Made by a program: the position numbers and the translations under genes
Part shown: in pieces, positions 31,401 to 41,847 of the stretch
Layout: the number at the start of each line of letters is the position of its first letter
Position numbering within the stretch: position 1 is the stretch's first letter
Assembly (NCBI GenBank): GCA_002900995.3
Contig: CM035314.1
Span: forward strand, 1,426,263 to 1,490,262
Reading direction: 5' to 3'
Source of the DNA: Ganoderma boninense
Lineage: Eukaryota; Basidiomycota; Agaricomycetes; Polyporales; Polyporaceae
Length of the DNA: 64,000 bases
Notes under the pieces: model-generated
What the model was told of the DNA's origin: nothing
Databases searched by the model: none
Seen by the model: the letters and a program-made list of their open reading frames with translations, nothing else

Positions 31401-32318
31401 GCTTGCGAAATTGACGGCGATGACTTGCTCCGGACATACTTCCCTGACGTCCCTCTTTCCAACACCATCAAATTCGAAGGACTTGCAAACAGGAACAGCT
31501 TGCCATACGCAGGCGTTTACGGGCTTGAACCTCTGGACAGCGTTCGAACCATCTTCCGGGGCACCCTGCGATACCCAGGTTTCGCGGATCTCATGTCTTC
31601 GCTCAAGAGTATTGGTCTGCTAGAGGGATCAACGGCCGTCAATCCTCACGATTGGCACTCTCTTGTCCGTGCAGCACTTGAACGGAAGCTTGGCACTCTC
31701 ATCATGAATGACGCCCGCTCTCTGAAGTCGGCCATTGACGATGTTATCTCCCCGAACCAACGCGACGTGGCCCTAGAGGCCCTTCACTGGCTTTCTATCA
31801 TCCCACCGTCGTTGTCGGAGCATGCTCTCGGGAACGGCCCTGACTGCTCTCTGCCACCGTTACCGAGCAAGCCCACAGCACCTCTCGACCTCTTCGCCAC
31901 CTTACTTGCCCATAAACTCCGGTATGCACCGCATGAGCGCGACCTCGTCATCCTGTCGCACGAGATTATCACACGGCCGAAGGGCTCCCAAGTTCCGCTC
32001 ACTGCGCCTTCAGTGGACGAGGAGATCCACACGTCCTCGCTCATCACGTATGGCACCAAGGACGCCACTGCGATGTCGCGGACGGTGGGTCTGCCTGTTG
32101 CTTTTGCGGCGTTGCAGATCCTGGATGGCGGCGTAAGCGCAAGGGGTGTCCAAGGCCCAACCAGCAAGGAAGTGTATGGGAATGTGCTGAGGAGGCTTGA
32201 GGAGGTCGGGTTGGGGATGAGAGAGAGGGTCAGGAAGGCGACGGCAGGCAGTGCGTCGGGGATCAGTGTGGAGGAAAGCCTGCGGCGGAGGTGGAGGATG
32301 ATGCCGGAGATGGTCTAG
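28491..32318 (+). CDS. AASS: Bifunctional lysine-ketoglutarate reductase/saccharopine dehydrogenase (alpha-aminoadipic semialdehyde synthase), mitochondrial
   Basis: Twelve exons: 28491-28721, 28806-29133, 29331-29404, 29467-29597, 29650-29747, 29805-29821, 29876-30151, 30214-30688, 30746-30872, 30935-31045, 31098-31347, 31401-32318; 1,011 residues. The first 24 residues are Arg-rich with few acidic residues, a likely mitochondrial presequence. The LKR half (from about residue 25, TVGIRREDPARIWERRCPL, through VTGTGNVAQGCLDLLEE) reduces lysine plus 2-oxoglutarate to saccharopine. The SDH half begins at KKKVLILGSGMVAPPAV, a Rossmann nucleotide site, and has LMNEIGLDPGIDHCSA; it oxidises saccharopine to glutamate and aminoadipate semialdehyde. 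Animals and plants have this fusion. Fungal lysine synthesis uses separate Lys1 and Lys9, so this enzyme is more likely catabolic (inference). The fifth intron leaves a 17-nt exon. Confidence 0.92.
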
Positions 32319-32929
32319 GATTATCAAGCATTGGATTATAGTCATATGTCTAATGGTAAGCTATAAAATTTAAACGGACTACGGGAGAGCGGTAGTTGTC
32401 GGACGAGGTGAAATACGTGTTCGGTGACGATTGAAACGGAGTGTGTGTTGAAGTATTGTGCGTAAAAACGGGCAGATTGTACGGATTGCGGGGCTGGGAG
32501 TTGGCTGGGAGGTCCTCGAATTTGGCCACGTCGAGACACCAACGCACTCGAAGGCGCCCATTGTGCGCGGAATTGCGGGCCGGTGCCACTGGAATCTTAA
32601 ACTGGCAATCCAAGTTCAAGTTGAACGTTTAAACGCTAAACGTTAGGCGGTTGACACTGCCAGGTGGTTCAGGCCAACGACCTCAATCCTTGCCATGCCA
32701 CCCATGCACATGGACCCACGAAATGCGGGTTTGTATGGACCCTTGCGGCGGCGTATGATAGAGAACGGCGACTGGGACAGGTGGTTATTCCTCACAATGC
32801 GGGAGCTTGAGAACAGAAACTGACCGACGCTCCACCGTAGGATATGCGCCCGTTTAGCCAGAGAGCTAAACGAAAGCGGGTGGATTGACAGGTTCAAAGA
32901 TACCAGTAAAGGTACCTTTCTCCAGCAGC

Positions 32930-33378
32930 ATGAAAGGACGTGTGCTGACCGCTGAGTCAACAGAGATGGCACGAACCGCCGAGGGCCGTGGCGGCATCTC
33001 AGTCGAGACTCTCCTAGTTGACTTGCTCCCTCAAGCTGATGGTGAGAATTCAATGTATACCGAGAGCGTATAAAATGTCTGATAACACTGTTAGAAGAAG
33101 TACCCGCCAATACGCGACAGGAGATAGTCGGCATCATTCGTAAGTTGTTGGAGAGGCAGATAGAGTTTACTTGACAGTGGGTTGTAAACCCTTACCTCGG
33201 ATGAATTTTTCATGCCCTCGTACCCATTTGTACTATATCGTGCATGGAAAGAAATGTGCCTGTATTACGTGGTGCGCAGGATGGGAAGGCTTCATCACCC
33301 GTCGACTTCGAGGATTTCATCGAGGCTCCAGGACCAACTCAAAACAGGCAGCGCGTTGTCGTATACGTAGAGGCATAG
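32930..33378 (+). CDS. Possible small multi-exon gene, unrecognised
   Basis: A plausible first exon is 32930-33041 (MKGRVLTAESTEMARTAEG..., ending at GTGAGA), then 33095-33139 (EEVPANTRQEIVGII, ending at GTAAGT). A last open piece ends at a TAG at 33376-33378 (FEDFIEAPGPTQNRQRVVVY). The first two exons join in frame. I could not find an acceptor that joins the third in phase, so the model is incomplete. No family is recognised; the peptide is acidic and hydrophilic. Confidence 0.25.
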
Positions 33379-33569
33379 TGTGTCATAAACGACTTCATAC
33401 CGTCGCCCAGTGATCGTGCGGTAGACTAGACCATGATACCGTCTATAGATTAGCATGAGCAACAGAGTGGTGACTACTGGATTACGAGCTTTATGGTACA
33501 GGTCATGCCATGAGGTCGACAATGAACCAAGGTGCAGCAATATTCCCGTCTGGTCTGTGTACTTATGTT

Positions 33570-35222
33570 CTATGTCCTAGCCTGCTGCAAATACTCCTGC
33601 GCCTCGTTCCAGCTTACCATCCGTTCGCGCTCCTTTCCCACTGCCTCGCCTCTCCTAATCTCTTCCGCATCAATTCTTTTCCAATCCTCGAAGTCCGTCA
33701 CACGTCCGTCCCGAAGTCCCGCCTCGACCTCGTGGGGGTACTGCATCGAGGTCTACATTGGCAGCAGCGGGGAGGAAATCGACTTCCCTTGCCGTGGAGT
33801 CCGACTCGGCCGGTGCAGCGGTGGCCAAGGCTTGCTCACCCTCGTTACCGATGTGGAAGTGGTCGCGGAGAATGGTGTCCGCAACAGAGTACGCATCCAT
33901 CATTGTGCTTGCGAGGACACCACGGGCGCCCATTGCTGCCCACCCGCTCGCGTACGCATTGCGCACGACGCGTCCGTCTGCGGTGAGGACACGCCCACGC
34001 TCGGTCCGCAAATGGCCCGACGAGGGGTCGTACCACGGCGCAGAAGGTTCAGCACGATGGCCGAGGGAGGTGACGACGAGGTCGGTCGACAGCATGGAGG
34101 TCTCTCCAGTCGGCACGGCGCGCTGGGAGGGGTCTAGTGTGGTGTGTGCGAGGTGGAGTGCGACCGGAGCTCGTTCGGACGCGGTCACGGTGCCTGGCGT
34201 GGGGGTGGTCATACCGGTGGGCGAGCGGAAGAAATCGAGGGACCAAGTCTTGGGCGTTGTACCAAACGCGTTTTTGGAACCCTTTTGCAGGAGCTGGAGG
34301 GTGCGCGACTGCTGTCGCGTAAGCACGGCGTTCCCGGCTGGGGCAAGAAGTGCAGGGTCGAGGGGAACCATGGACGCGTCGGGGAGGTTCATCATCTCGC
34401 GCAGCTCCTTGGTTGTGAATGCAGCCTGGAGCGGGCCTCGGCGGCCGACGATGGAGACGTGCTGGACGGCGGAATCGCGGAGGACGGCGAGTACGGAGGC
34501 CGGGACGTCGTACTGGGCGAGATGGGAGGGTGGGGCAAGCAAGATGCGGGCGACATCGAGAGATACATTACCCTGGCCGATGAGGGTGAGGTTGCGGATG
34601 CGGGAGAGGGTGGGGGAGCGAGCGGTGGGATGGGTGCTGGGTATACCAGTGGACGAGGGAAAGGGCAGGAAGGCAGTATTGAGAAGGAGGAAGAGCAGGG
34701 TGGAGGACTGGTAGGGTGCAGCCTGTGGAGAAGAGGATGTGGGTGTAGTAGGGGAGAAGTGCCTGGAGGGAGAGAGGAAGGGACTGGGAGATTGGAGCAG
34801 GGTCGCCAATGTTGACATTGCCGAAGAAGCGGAGACGTGGGTCGGCGGCTGCTGCATCGAACTTGTGGGTGCAATTCTAGGGGCAAAGACATGAGTATTG
34901 GATGGCAGTGTGTACATGTGGCAAAAACGGGGAGAGTGCAAGAGATGCATTTGGCGGGGGGTGCGCGAGAAAGCGATGCGGAGGGAGATGGGGGAAGAAG
35001 GGGAAGGAGGAAACGAAGGAATAGAACACGGACCTTGACTTCAGGGTGGTCTGGTGCTACGCCATAGCGTACAAGGCCGTATGGAGCCCACAGGCGATCA
35101 TACATGTGGATTTTGAGGGACGCACGGGCGGTGTCATGGAGTGGGAGGAGAGAAAGGAGACGGGAGGCGACATAGAAGGCGGAAGGGCCGCCGCCGACGA
35201 TGGCGAGCTTGAGGGGCTGCAT
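33570..35222 (-). CDS. ARH1: Mitochondrial NADPH:adrenodoxin oxidoreductase (Arh1-like), with an apparent 1-nt frameshift
   Basis: A flavoprotein that passes electrons from NADPH to mitochondrial ferredoxin, needed for Fe-S cluster and heme A synthesis. Exon 1 is 35222-35034 (FAD-binding IVGGGPSAFYVA, then WAPYGLVRYGVAPDHPEVK), and exon 2 starts at 34876. Recognisable blocks are ALSLVHWYTQHP, the NADP motif LIGQGNVSLDVARILL, RRGPLQAAFTTKELREM, and near the end GWAAMGARGVLASTM (FAD). Between WYTQHPSHRSLP and LSRIRNLTLIG the frame shifts inside a five-base homopolymer (plus G run, 34612-34616); one base fewer would restore it. Near the C-terminus either a 43-nt intron (GTCGAT...ATGCAG, before YPHEVEAGLRDGR) or another shift is needed to reach the stop at 33572-33570. 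Confidence 0.85.
34612..34616 (-). other. Homopolymer at which the Arh1 frame breaks
   Basis: Plus-strand GGGGG. The coding strand reads CTC CCC CAC CCT; with four C instead of five it reads CTC CCC ACC CTC TCC CGC, joining the conserved halves. Either a recent mutation or a base-calling error. Confidence 0.75.
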
Positions 35223-35498
35223 ACAGCCAGCCTCGTGCTCTGGTGAGCGAGGGAGTCGGTAGAGGCGACATCGTCCGAGTCGGTCCTTCCGCCGCGCTCG
35301 CAGCTCCGTCCACGCACTCCCCGGCTCCGCGGCTGCTCCTCCCGACAGGCGCTTGCTGGGTGCTCTCCGGCGCTTTCAACTTGCTGTCCGCGAGCGCAGT
35401 GTAGTCTGCCAGTGACGATACTCAGTGCTCAGTACTCAGTCGTCAGCAGCCCGAGTCGCTCCCTGCACTCACCCGCTCTTCTTCTCGCACTCGCCGCG
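35223..35498. promoter_or_regulatory. Bidirectional promoter between ARH1 and RSM10
   Basis: 276 bp between the start codons of two nuclear genes for mitochondrial proteins. It contains repeated ACTCAGT/GCTCAGT words (about 35428-35446). No TATA box on either side. Confidence 0.5.
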
Positions 35499-36269
35499 AT
35501 GCTGTCCCGTTCGTGCAGGAGCGCGTTTGCTGCTGTTCAAGCGTCCCTTCGCTACAAGAGCACTGCGCCTACGTCTGTCTTCATTCTCTCTTCTCTGCCC
35601 AATCCCACTCACCCTGCCTCTGTCCTCAGTAGGCATGCCTCCACCTCATCTCCCATCTCCCCACTACCCCCACAGGCATTGACAGAGCCCAAGTACGCCG
35701 CCAGCATCGTCCACGGCCGTAGTGTCCGCCCCCCACACTACCTCCCCAAAACCCACGGCATCCCCGTCGCCACCTTCCACTTCCGCTCCTACCACCCCAA
35801 ACTCCTTGACTTCTTCGTCCACTTCGCCAGCCACGCAGCAACCGCCCTCGGCGTCCCCATTTCAAAGCCTGTCCATCTCCCCACCCAACGCACTCTCTGG
35901 ACAGTTCTCCGCGGTCCCTTCGTCCACAAAAAGTCCCAGGAGAACTTCGAGCGCAGGACACACAAGCGCGTCTTCAAAGCCTGGGATGCAAACCCAGAAG
36001 TCGTCGACATGCTCGTTCAGTACCTCGAGAAGCACATCGCCCCTGGTGTCGGCCTCCGCACCACAAAATGGAGGAGGGCACCCGTTGGCGTTGGCGCAAA
36101 GACCTTGGACGTAGTCATGAGTCACATGAGGTTGGACGACCAACTCATGGGCGACAAGGTCAAGGCTCTCGGCGACCAGATCGTCAAGCAGGAGCTTGCC
36201 ACCGCCGCAGGACCTGCCAAGGAGGGGGCGCTCGAGAACACGTCCCCAGCAGCCAACACGAGCGCATAG
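35499..36269 (+). CDS. RSM10: Mitochondrial small-subunit ribosomal protein uS10m
   Basis: I chose the ATG at 35499 (MLSRSCRSAFAAVQASLRY) over the in-frame one at 35412, because it begins a classic Arg/Ala/Ser presequence. The S10 domain follows: GIPVATFHFRSYHPKLLDFF, HAATALGVPISKPVHLPTQ, WTVLRGPFVHKKSQENFERR, the conserved His/Lys stretch that binds 16S-type rRNA. The segment about 35577-35675, encoding a Ser/Pro-rich stretch ending PLPPQ, has GT...CAG ends and a length of 99 nt. It could therefore be an in-frame intron, or remain in the protein. The tail of about 100 residues beyond the S10 domain is typical of fungal mitochondrial versions. Confidence 0.9.
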   Translation: MLSRSCRSAFAAVQASLRYKSTAPTSVFILSSLPNPTHPASVLSRHASTSSPISPLPPQALTEPKYAASIVHGRSVRPPHYLPKTHGIPVATFHFRSYHPKLLDFFVHFASHAATALGVPISKPVHLPTQRTLWTVLRGPFVHKKSQENFERRTHKRVFKAWDANPEVVDMLVQYLEKHIAPGVGLRTTKWRRAPVGVGAKTLDVVMSHMRLDDQLMGDKVKALGDQIVKQELATAAGPAKEGALENTSPAANTSA

Positions 36270-36553
36270 TTTTGGCCCATACACATACGCTAGTATCATC
36301 ATGTACCCCCCTGGACCATTTGTTCAGCTAATGCACGCATTGCTAGACCCATCTGCTACCTCTCCTCTACCTGTGGGTGTGTTCGCAACATTCTGCAATT
36401 CGACTTCGTCATCCAGACCAACCGCTCTCGTGCTACCGTCGGTCACATTCCTCTTTCACCGGATGCATACACGTCGACAGCACGCTCTCGTAATAAACAT
36501 AGTGACGTCGAACAAATAGAAAGTAGTAATGGTACGTGAAGAGTCATAATAAG

Positions 36554-37504
36554 TTACACCTTGTATCGTCTCCCGGTCTTCGTGAAGAAGGTTTGCAGGA
36601 CATAAACCTGGAAGCTGCAGCGTGCGCACATGTCAGACCACCAAATACTATCATGCAGTATGAATAAAAGTCGGCGCACATTGCCATCCCAATCACACCC
36701 AGACTCTCCAGCACACCGTACCAAAACATGCGGCTTCAAAGACGGTTAGGCGGCACAACGGGTCCAGGAGAAAGGGGGATACGCACTTCTGAGTGGACTT
36801 TACGATATCGAAACCTCGGTTCTCGCGCGTGTGGAAGCTTCGTAGTGCCAATGAGCTTCTGCTCGAGCACCAACACCGCTGACATGAGCACTCACTACTT
36901 TTGCGTCCTCTTGACATTCAGGAGCATAGTATTGAGCCTGAACATGCTCTCCTCGAGTGCGCTGGTCTGTTCTGAGATCTGTCCGGGCTTAGTTGAGGGC
37001 TCGCGGCGGGGCTCGCTCTCGACCATGATATCGAAGTCGACGAGTTTCTCGGTCAAGGTAGACATGTCGTTCTCGAAGCAGAACTGGTACTCTCCGACAA
37101 CGTTGGCAGTGAAGACGTAGTCGCCCTGACGCTCGCGCTGACCATCGAGGAGGGACTTGCCCGAGGGCTCTCTTACTTCGAAGTCGATGTCGAACGACCC
37201 GCCGGATTGGACCTATACGGGGGACAGTTCATTAACCGCGAGGTTGCAAAGGAGTTAGGTGAGAGTGAACGTACTGCAAAGTAAAACTGAACGAAGGAAC
37301 AAAAGGGGAGGTGAGCTGTCGTGCATTCCAGACAAGTAGACAACATATGCGCACCCCAATCTTCTCACCAGCCTTGTCGACATCAGCGTAGAAGCAGACG
37401 CGGTCGTTTGCGGCGATGGAGGTAGTCAATGCAACTGCATGTGCCCTTGAAGCGAGTTGTAGGAAGGAGAGAAATGAGAGGAGAAGAGTGAACACGACAG
37501 CCAT
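36554..37504 (-). CDS. p24/emp24-gp25L family ER-Golgi cargo receptor
   Basis: Five exons: 37504-37355, 37212-36899, 36837-36787, 36733-36680, 36614-36554; 209 residues. In order: signal peptide (MAVVFTLLLSFLSFLQLASR), GOLD domain (RVCFYADVDKAGEKIG, SGGSFDIDFEV, GEYQFCFEND, whose two Cys form the family disulfide), coiled coil, then one transmembrane segment (FWYGVLESLGVIGMA). The cytosolic tail, QTFFTKTGRRYKV, has the FF motif that COPII recognises. The protein cycles between ER and Golgi in COPI and COPII vesicles. Which p24 subfamily it belongs to is not decided. Confidence 0.93.
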
Positions 37505-37754
37505 GGCCAGCGATGAGCTGAGCGTGGAAGGGACTTGGACAAGGGTATCCCAGCAGTGTCCGACAAGGCGAAGACGATGACGAGGGGCCTGCTCGCGCTG
37601 CCACTCAGTGCCCACGTTGCAGGCAGAGCTATGTGTTACGTAATCATCCGTAGGCGCCCCCGAGGCTCGCGCGTTTGTGGGGTGTTGGCGAACGTCGACC
37701 TCAACCACCGACGACCACGACTGGCATCTGCTCTCCTGCAGCCCACCCCCGGCA
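37505..37754. promoter_or_regulatory. Bidirectional promoter between the p24 gene and Mago nashi
   Basis: 250 bp separating the two start codons, GC-rich, no TATA box. It must serve both divergent genes. Confidence 0.5.
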
Positions 37755-38621
37755 ATGGCTTCCTACGAAAATGACCCGTTCTACCTGAGGTGCGAAGCCC
37801 CGAAGATAGCCTCCCGGCGTGCGCAGGACTAATGTCTTGCTCACGCCCCACCATAGATACTAGTAAGTCTGCCTCCTCCTTTCGTATGCGCCGTCCTGCC
37901 CTCCATCCGTCAATTTGTCCGCAATTTCTGACTCTCTTTACAGCACAGGACACTCAGGCAAACACGGCCACGAATTTCTCGAGTTCGAATACTCCCATGG
38001 GCGTCTTCGCTATGCTAATAACTCGAACTACCGGAATGATAGTCTCATCCGCAAAGAAAGTGCGTGACCCATTTCTGGCCATTCTATGACATATGTGCAT
38101 CATAGCTTGCGGATGAACTGATGCATGACCCTGAATCAGTGTGGGTTGGCCCGTTGGTCGTAAAGGAGCTCAAGCGCATCATCGAGTCGAGCGAGATCAC
38201 CAAGTTAGTGTGCCCTTCACCTCCATCTGACTCGTGGCGGAAACTTAATCCTACCACAGGGAAGACGACACCAACTGGCCCAAGAAGAATATCGTCGGCA
38301 AGCAGGAGCTCGAAATTCGCGTCGGCAATGACCACATCGCGTTCGAGGTGCGTTTTCGACTCATCCTGCTCCACTTCCACTTCTGTAGCGTATGCCCTCT
38401 GACACATGTCTGCGTTGTACAGACTGCAAAAATTGGTTCACTGGTCGATGTTTCAGACAGTGAAGATCCGGAGGGCTTGCGTGTATTTTACTACTTGGTC
38501 CAGGACCTAAAGGTACGTCCTCATTCTCGTCGGCGTAGACTCGCGTGTGCTGACCCAGGTAAAAACGTAGTGCTTGATCTTCTCGCTCATCTCCCTCCAT
38601 TTCAAGATCAAGCCTATCTAA
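37755..38621 (+). CDS. MAGO: Mago nashi, exon-junction-complex core subunit
   Basis: Seven exons: 37755-37789, 37857-37862, 37944-38059, 38140-38203, 38260-38347, 38423-38512, 38571-38621; 149 residues. Nearly every block of the family is present: [85 protein letters not shown] and the C-terminal LHFKIKPI. It pairs with Y14 in the exon junction complex, deposited on spliced mRNA. Exon 2 is only six nucleotides (ATACTA) and supplies most of the invariant Tyr-Tyr; skipping it would delete two residues without shifting the frame. Confidence 0.96.
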
Positions 38622-38922
38622 ACGTGCTGGTGGTAGGCTTGCCACTACCGCCTGCGTGCGGGGTTCCTGCACTCGCTCTGTGTTTTTCGCCACGTATCTT
38701 GTAATTGATCGCGCTTGGAATGGATGTTCAAGCGCCAAGCGCCTGTGTGTCTCGGGTCCAGGTGTCATGCGAAGACCAACTTTCCCTCAAGATTTTATTC
38801 TCGAACGGCCGTTCTGGTCCCAATTCACAAGATGATGGTCGTAACGGTCATCAACAGGCGTAAAGAGTTACGTGCTACATATTTTCCGCCGTCTGGAACC
38901 TTCGCTGATGCTGCCTTTGTCT

Positions 38923-40123
38923 TTAGGAGTGTGCGACACTTCGAGCAGACCATCAGTACAATCAAACAGTACGAGGATGGAGGCCCACGTACCCGACTTC
39001 CCAGCTGCTGTCTCTAGCGATGCAGAGACCTTCGGACAGCACGGGCTGGTTGGGCGGCAAGCACTGGCTTGCCGCTGCAGAAGCGACCTGGGCCTGTGCA
39101 CAAGCGCGCATTTCAGTGAGTGAGATGTCCATCCCCGTTGATCCGTCAGATTGGGAACACGTACGAGGGACAGCCAGCAGTACGTGAGCGGAGCGGGACT
39201 GATGTTCTCGAAGAAGAAGCGACAGGTCCCGAACGTGATTGTCTGGACGTGGTTCGAGTCGACGGTGAAGTCCGGGCCTTTGGAAAGAGACGGCGGTCAG
39301 TGCTATTACTGCCGAGCAATACGCAGGGGACCGGGAGATACGCACTGATCTGGCCATTCAGGATCGTGATGGCGTTCACGAGTTCCTGGCAGTCGTCCGA
39401 GGTGGGCGGGAGCTGTCCGAGCTCGGCGCAGACGTTCGTGCAGATCTCTCCGCAGACGTTCGTCGCAGTTGAGCTCGGCGCGGCCGCCGACGCGGTTGTT
39501 GTCACTGTGACCACGTCCGTCGCGGTTGAGCTTTGCACCACAGTGGTCACGTCCGTCGCCGTGGTCGTCTCCGTCGCCGTAGCCGTCGTGGTTTCGGTAG
39601 CGGTCGCTGTCGTTACTTCGGTCGCGGTCGCAGTCGCGGTCGTGGTGGTAGCTGAGACGCTGACGGACACGGACACGGAGACCGAGGTCACCGTGCTTGT
39701 GCAAATGGCCGTCGTGGCCTTGGTCACTGTCGTCGTCCTGGGCTTTGAGCAGTGGGGGTGAGGGAAGAACCACCAGAGGATGCCCTCGAGCCAACCCCAA
39801 AAGCCATCATCCTCGCCGCATGCATGCGCTGCGCTCAGCGGGGAGGTGTCGTTCGTAGAAGCGACGCAGGAGAGCTTCGCGAGCTCGACCGTCTGGTTGC
39901 CGAACACGAAAGAGGATGCGGCGACCAGGGTGGGCTCCACGCCAGAGCTGCACAGGGTGTCTGAGGAGTTCGATGCCTGTCGGGCTACGGACACACGTCA
40001 TGTCAGAGAGACTCGTTGGGAAGATGGAACAGGACGGGACGGACCACGGTAGTACGGCGTCGTGAGCGCCGTGCTGCTCAAGGCGTACGCGAGGAGGACG
40101 AGGAGAGTTGCCCAGGTGTTCAT
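38923..40123 (-). CDS. Secreted Cys-rich protein of unknown function, tandem copy A (long form)
   Basis: Five exons: 40123-40048, 39984-39346, 39277-39165, 39093-38993, 38938-38923. Starts with a signal peptide (MNTWATLLVLLAYALSSTA). The shared core is NVCGEICTNVC, LPPTSDDCQELVNAITILNG, QTITFGTCRFFFENISPAP, YCWLSL, then VASAAASQC, PPNQPVLSEGLC and WEVGVAHS-stop. Only this copy has an insert of about 150 residues between the two halves: a Trp-rich patch (DDGFWGWLEGILWWFF) and a long Thr/Ala/Ser/Val low-complexity tract (TATATETT repeats), likely O-glycosylated. No membrane anchor. Function unknown; I recognise the core only as a basidiomycete secreted-protein pattern. Confidence 0.75.
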
Positions 40124-41847
40124 ACTGGTCGTAGTCGAAGGCGGGGTTGAGCCTGAGCGACGTCTTAGGACTAGGAGGCCTGATCCTGAGGACAGGTGCC
40201 TACACCCGAGCTTTTATACCCTGGCTTGTCACCATCCCCCCGATGACTTGGACGTAGCCGCGCCCGAGACGGCCATGATCAGGCAGCTGGCCTGGAGCGA
40301 ATGTGCGATTTACCGAAGCAGAATACGGCAGATGTGTCATCTGAAATGTCCGGCCCAGGGCCAGAACACCATGCCGCGCGAAAGTTGGACGGATGTCCGA
40401 GCGAAAAGAATGGGAGAAGACTGAGGTAGGAGGGAAACGCCTTGGCCAGACAGTGTGTGTTGAATTGTATCCGAAAGGTACCTAACACATTACCTCTCTT
40501 CGCTGGGTGTCCTGGGCAAAAGTATTGGTGCGCGAAGTCTTCGTAGCGACGACCATGTGCTGGCAATTCTTTGTTGACGTGTTTAGGTGCTTTGGCTTTC
40601 GGTCTCTTAACGTGCTTCGCCTGTACGTACAGGGATGTCTTCGACTCTTGAATACAATTTTCACGGCCGCCGTCGCTTCTCACAATATGCCTCAGGCGGT
40701 CCAATGGCTTCAGCTGACTGGGCAGCAGAACAGAAGCCAAGCGGCGGACCGACCGCACGATGTCTCTCGCTGACGGGGAAGACGCCGTTGGACGACTCCT
40801 ACAACACACCGGTTGACAGTCTAGACGGACCGCAGAGGACTAGCTCCGTGGGATCGCCGAGTGAGAACCAAGGCACCAACAACTTCTCGAGAACTTACAG
40901 GCACGCCCGGCGTAGGTGATAGAGGGGAAACCCACCGCACTGGCACTCTCGCCGCGAACGTCTAAACGGAATCGTCCTAGCTACCACCCCGTTGGGTCTA
41001 TGGTAACGATGAACTTGAAGTTGTACACCGGGTGGCAGTATACTGCAAGCCCCACATACTTGGTTCTGCGGTTGCTTTACAGCTGGAAGCGGGTCCATGC
41101 GCTGCATCGTGAGAGGGGGGATCATCTTAAGCTAACTCGTTCCCATCGATGCGCCGGACAGCAGACATGGGGCCTAAATTTGACCATCAACTACCCCCAT
41201 GTCGCCCCTCCTCTGGGGCCGTCTGAGCCGGGTGCACTTGCGTCGGAGACGAAGAGGCTTACAGTCGGCATTAGAGTTACAGCTTGCGGTGATTGGTATC
41301 AGTTGTTCTCGGCGTCATCGTCAAAACGTCATGGAAAGAGACATTTCAATAAGAACTAGTCGGCGATTGTGCCTGCACAATTTGACAGCTCCTCCATCCG
41401 GATTCTGGAATCTTTTCATATTCTGCAACTGTTTCTTTTGTGAAAAATCGTTCTGTAAGCCACGGTCGTCGTGGTCGTGTAGCATTAAATTTCTTGAGAT
41501 ATGGCCAGGGAGGCCATTAAACATAAAATCATGGCACTCGCTGGCAACGACTCGGTCAGTCATCCGGATACGTTTCTCATTCAAGGCACGGGCTTTGGCC
41601 TCGCTATAATGATTCCTCGCGAACGTCCAGTGCTTGATTAAATATCAAAGCTGGGGGTGGCCCGGTCGTCGTCTGCCCTGTCGGATCCGAAATATCTCTG
41701 AGGGTTCGGGCATTCAATGTAGATCATGATCACCGTCTGCATCAAGATGACTATTATAGTACACTGGGGTCGTTCTATCATACGACAAGTATCACTTTGC
41801 GGCACATTCTTCACTGCTGCCCTTAGCGTGACTAATTGTGACAGATT
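40124..41847. other. Intergenic between copies A and B; TATA box of copy A
   Basis: GGTATAAAAG (minus) at 40211-40220, about 90 nt upstream of the copy A start codon. The remaining 1.6 kb contains only short, unconvincing frames. Confidence 0.6.
40211..40220 (-). promoter_or_regulatory. TATA box of secreted-protein copy A
   Basis: GGTATAAAAG, about 90 nt before the ATG at 40123. Confidence 0.65.

Noticed and set aside
32643..33137. Minus-strand 164-residue frame.
   Set aside because: Composition is unremarkable, no motif; the plus strand offers a better spliced reading of the same DNA.
33758..34714. Plus-strand 318-residue frame.
   Set aside because: Antisense of ARH1, which has clear FAD and NADP motifs.
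34877..35033. A second gene encoded by the long minus-strand Ser/Pro frame through 34392-35222.
   Set aside because: The central part is an intron of ARH1 (GTCCGT...CCTAG) read through; the flanks are ARH1 exons.
39120..39761. Plus-strand 213-residue frame with a Val/Ala/Ser repeat.
   Set aside because: Antisense shadow of the Thr-rich tract of secreted-protein copy A, which has a signal peptide, splice sites and paralogues.
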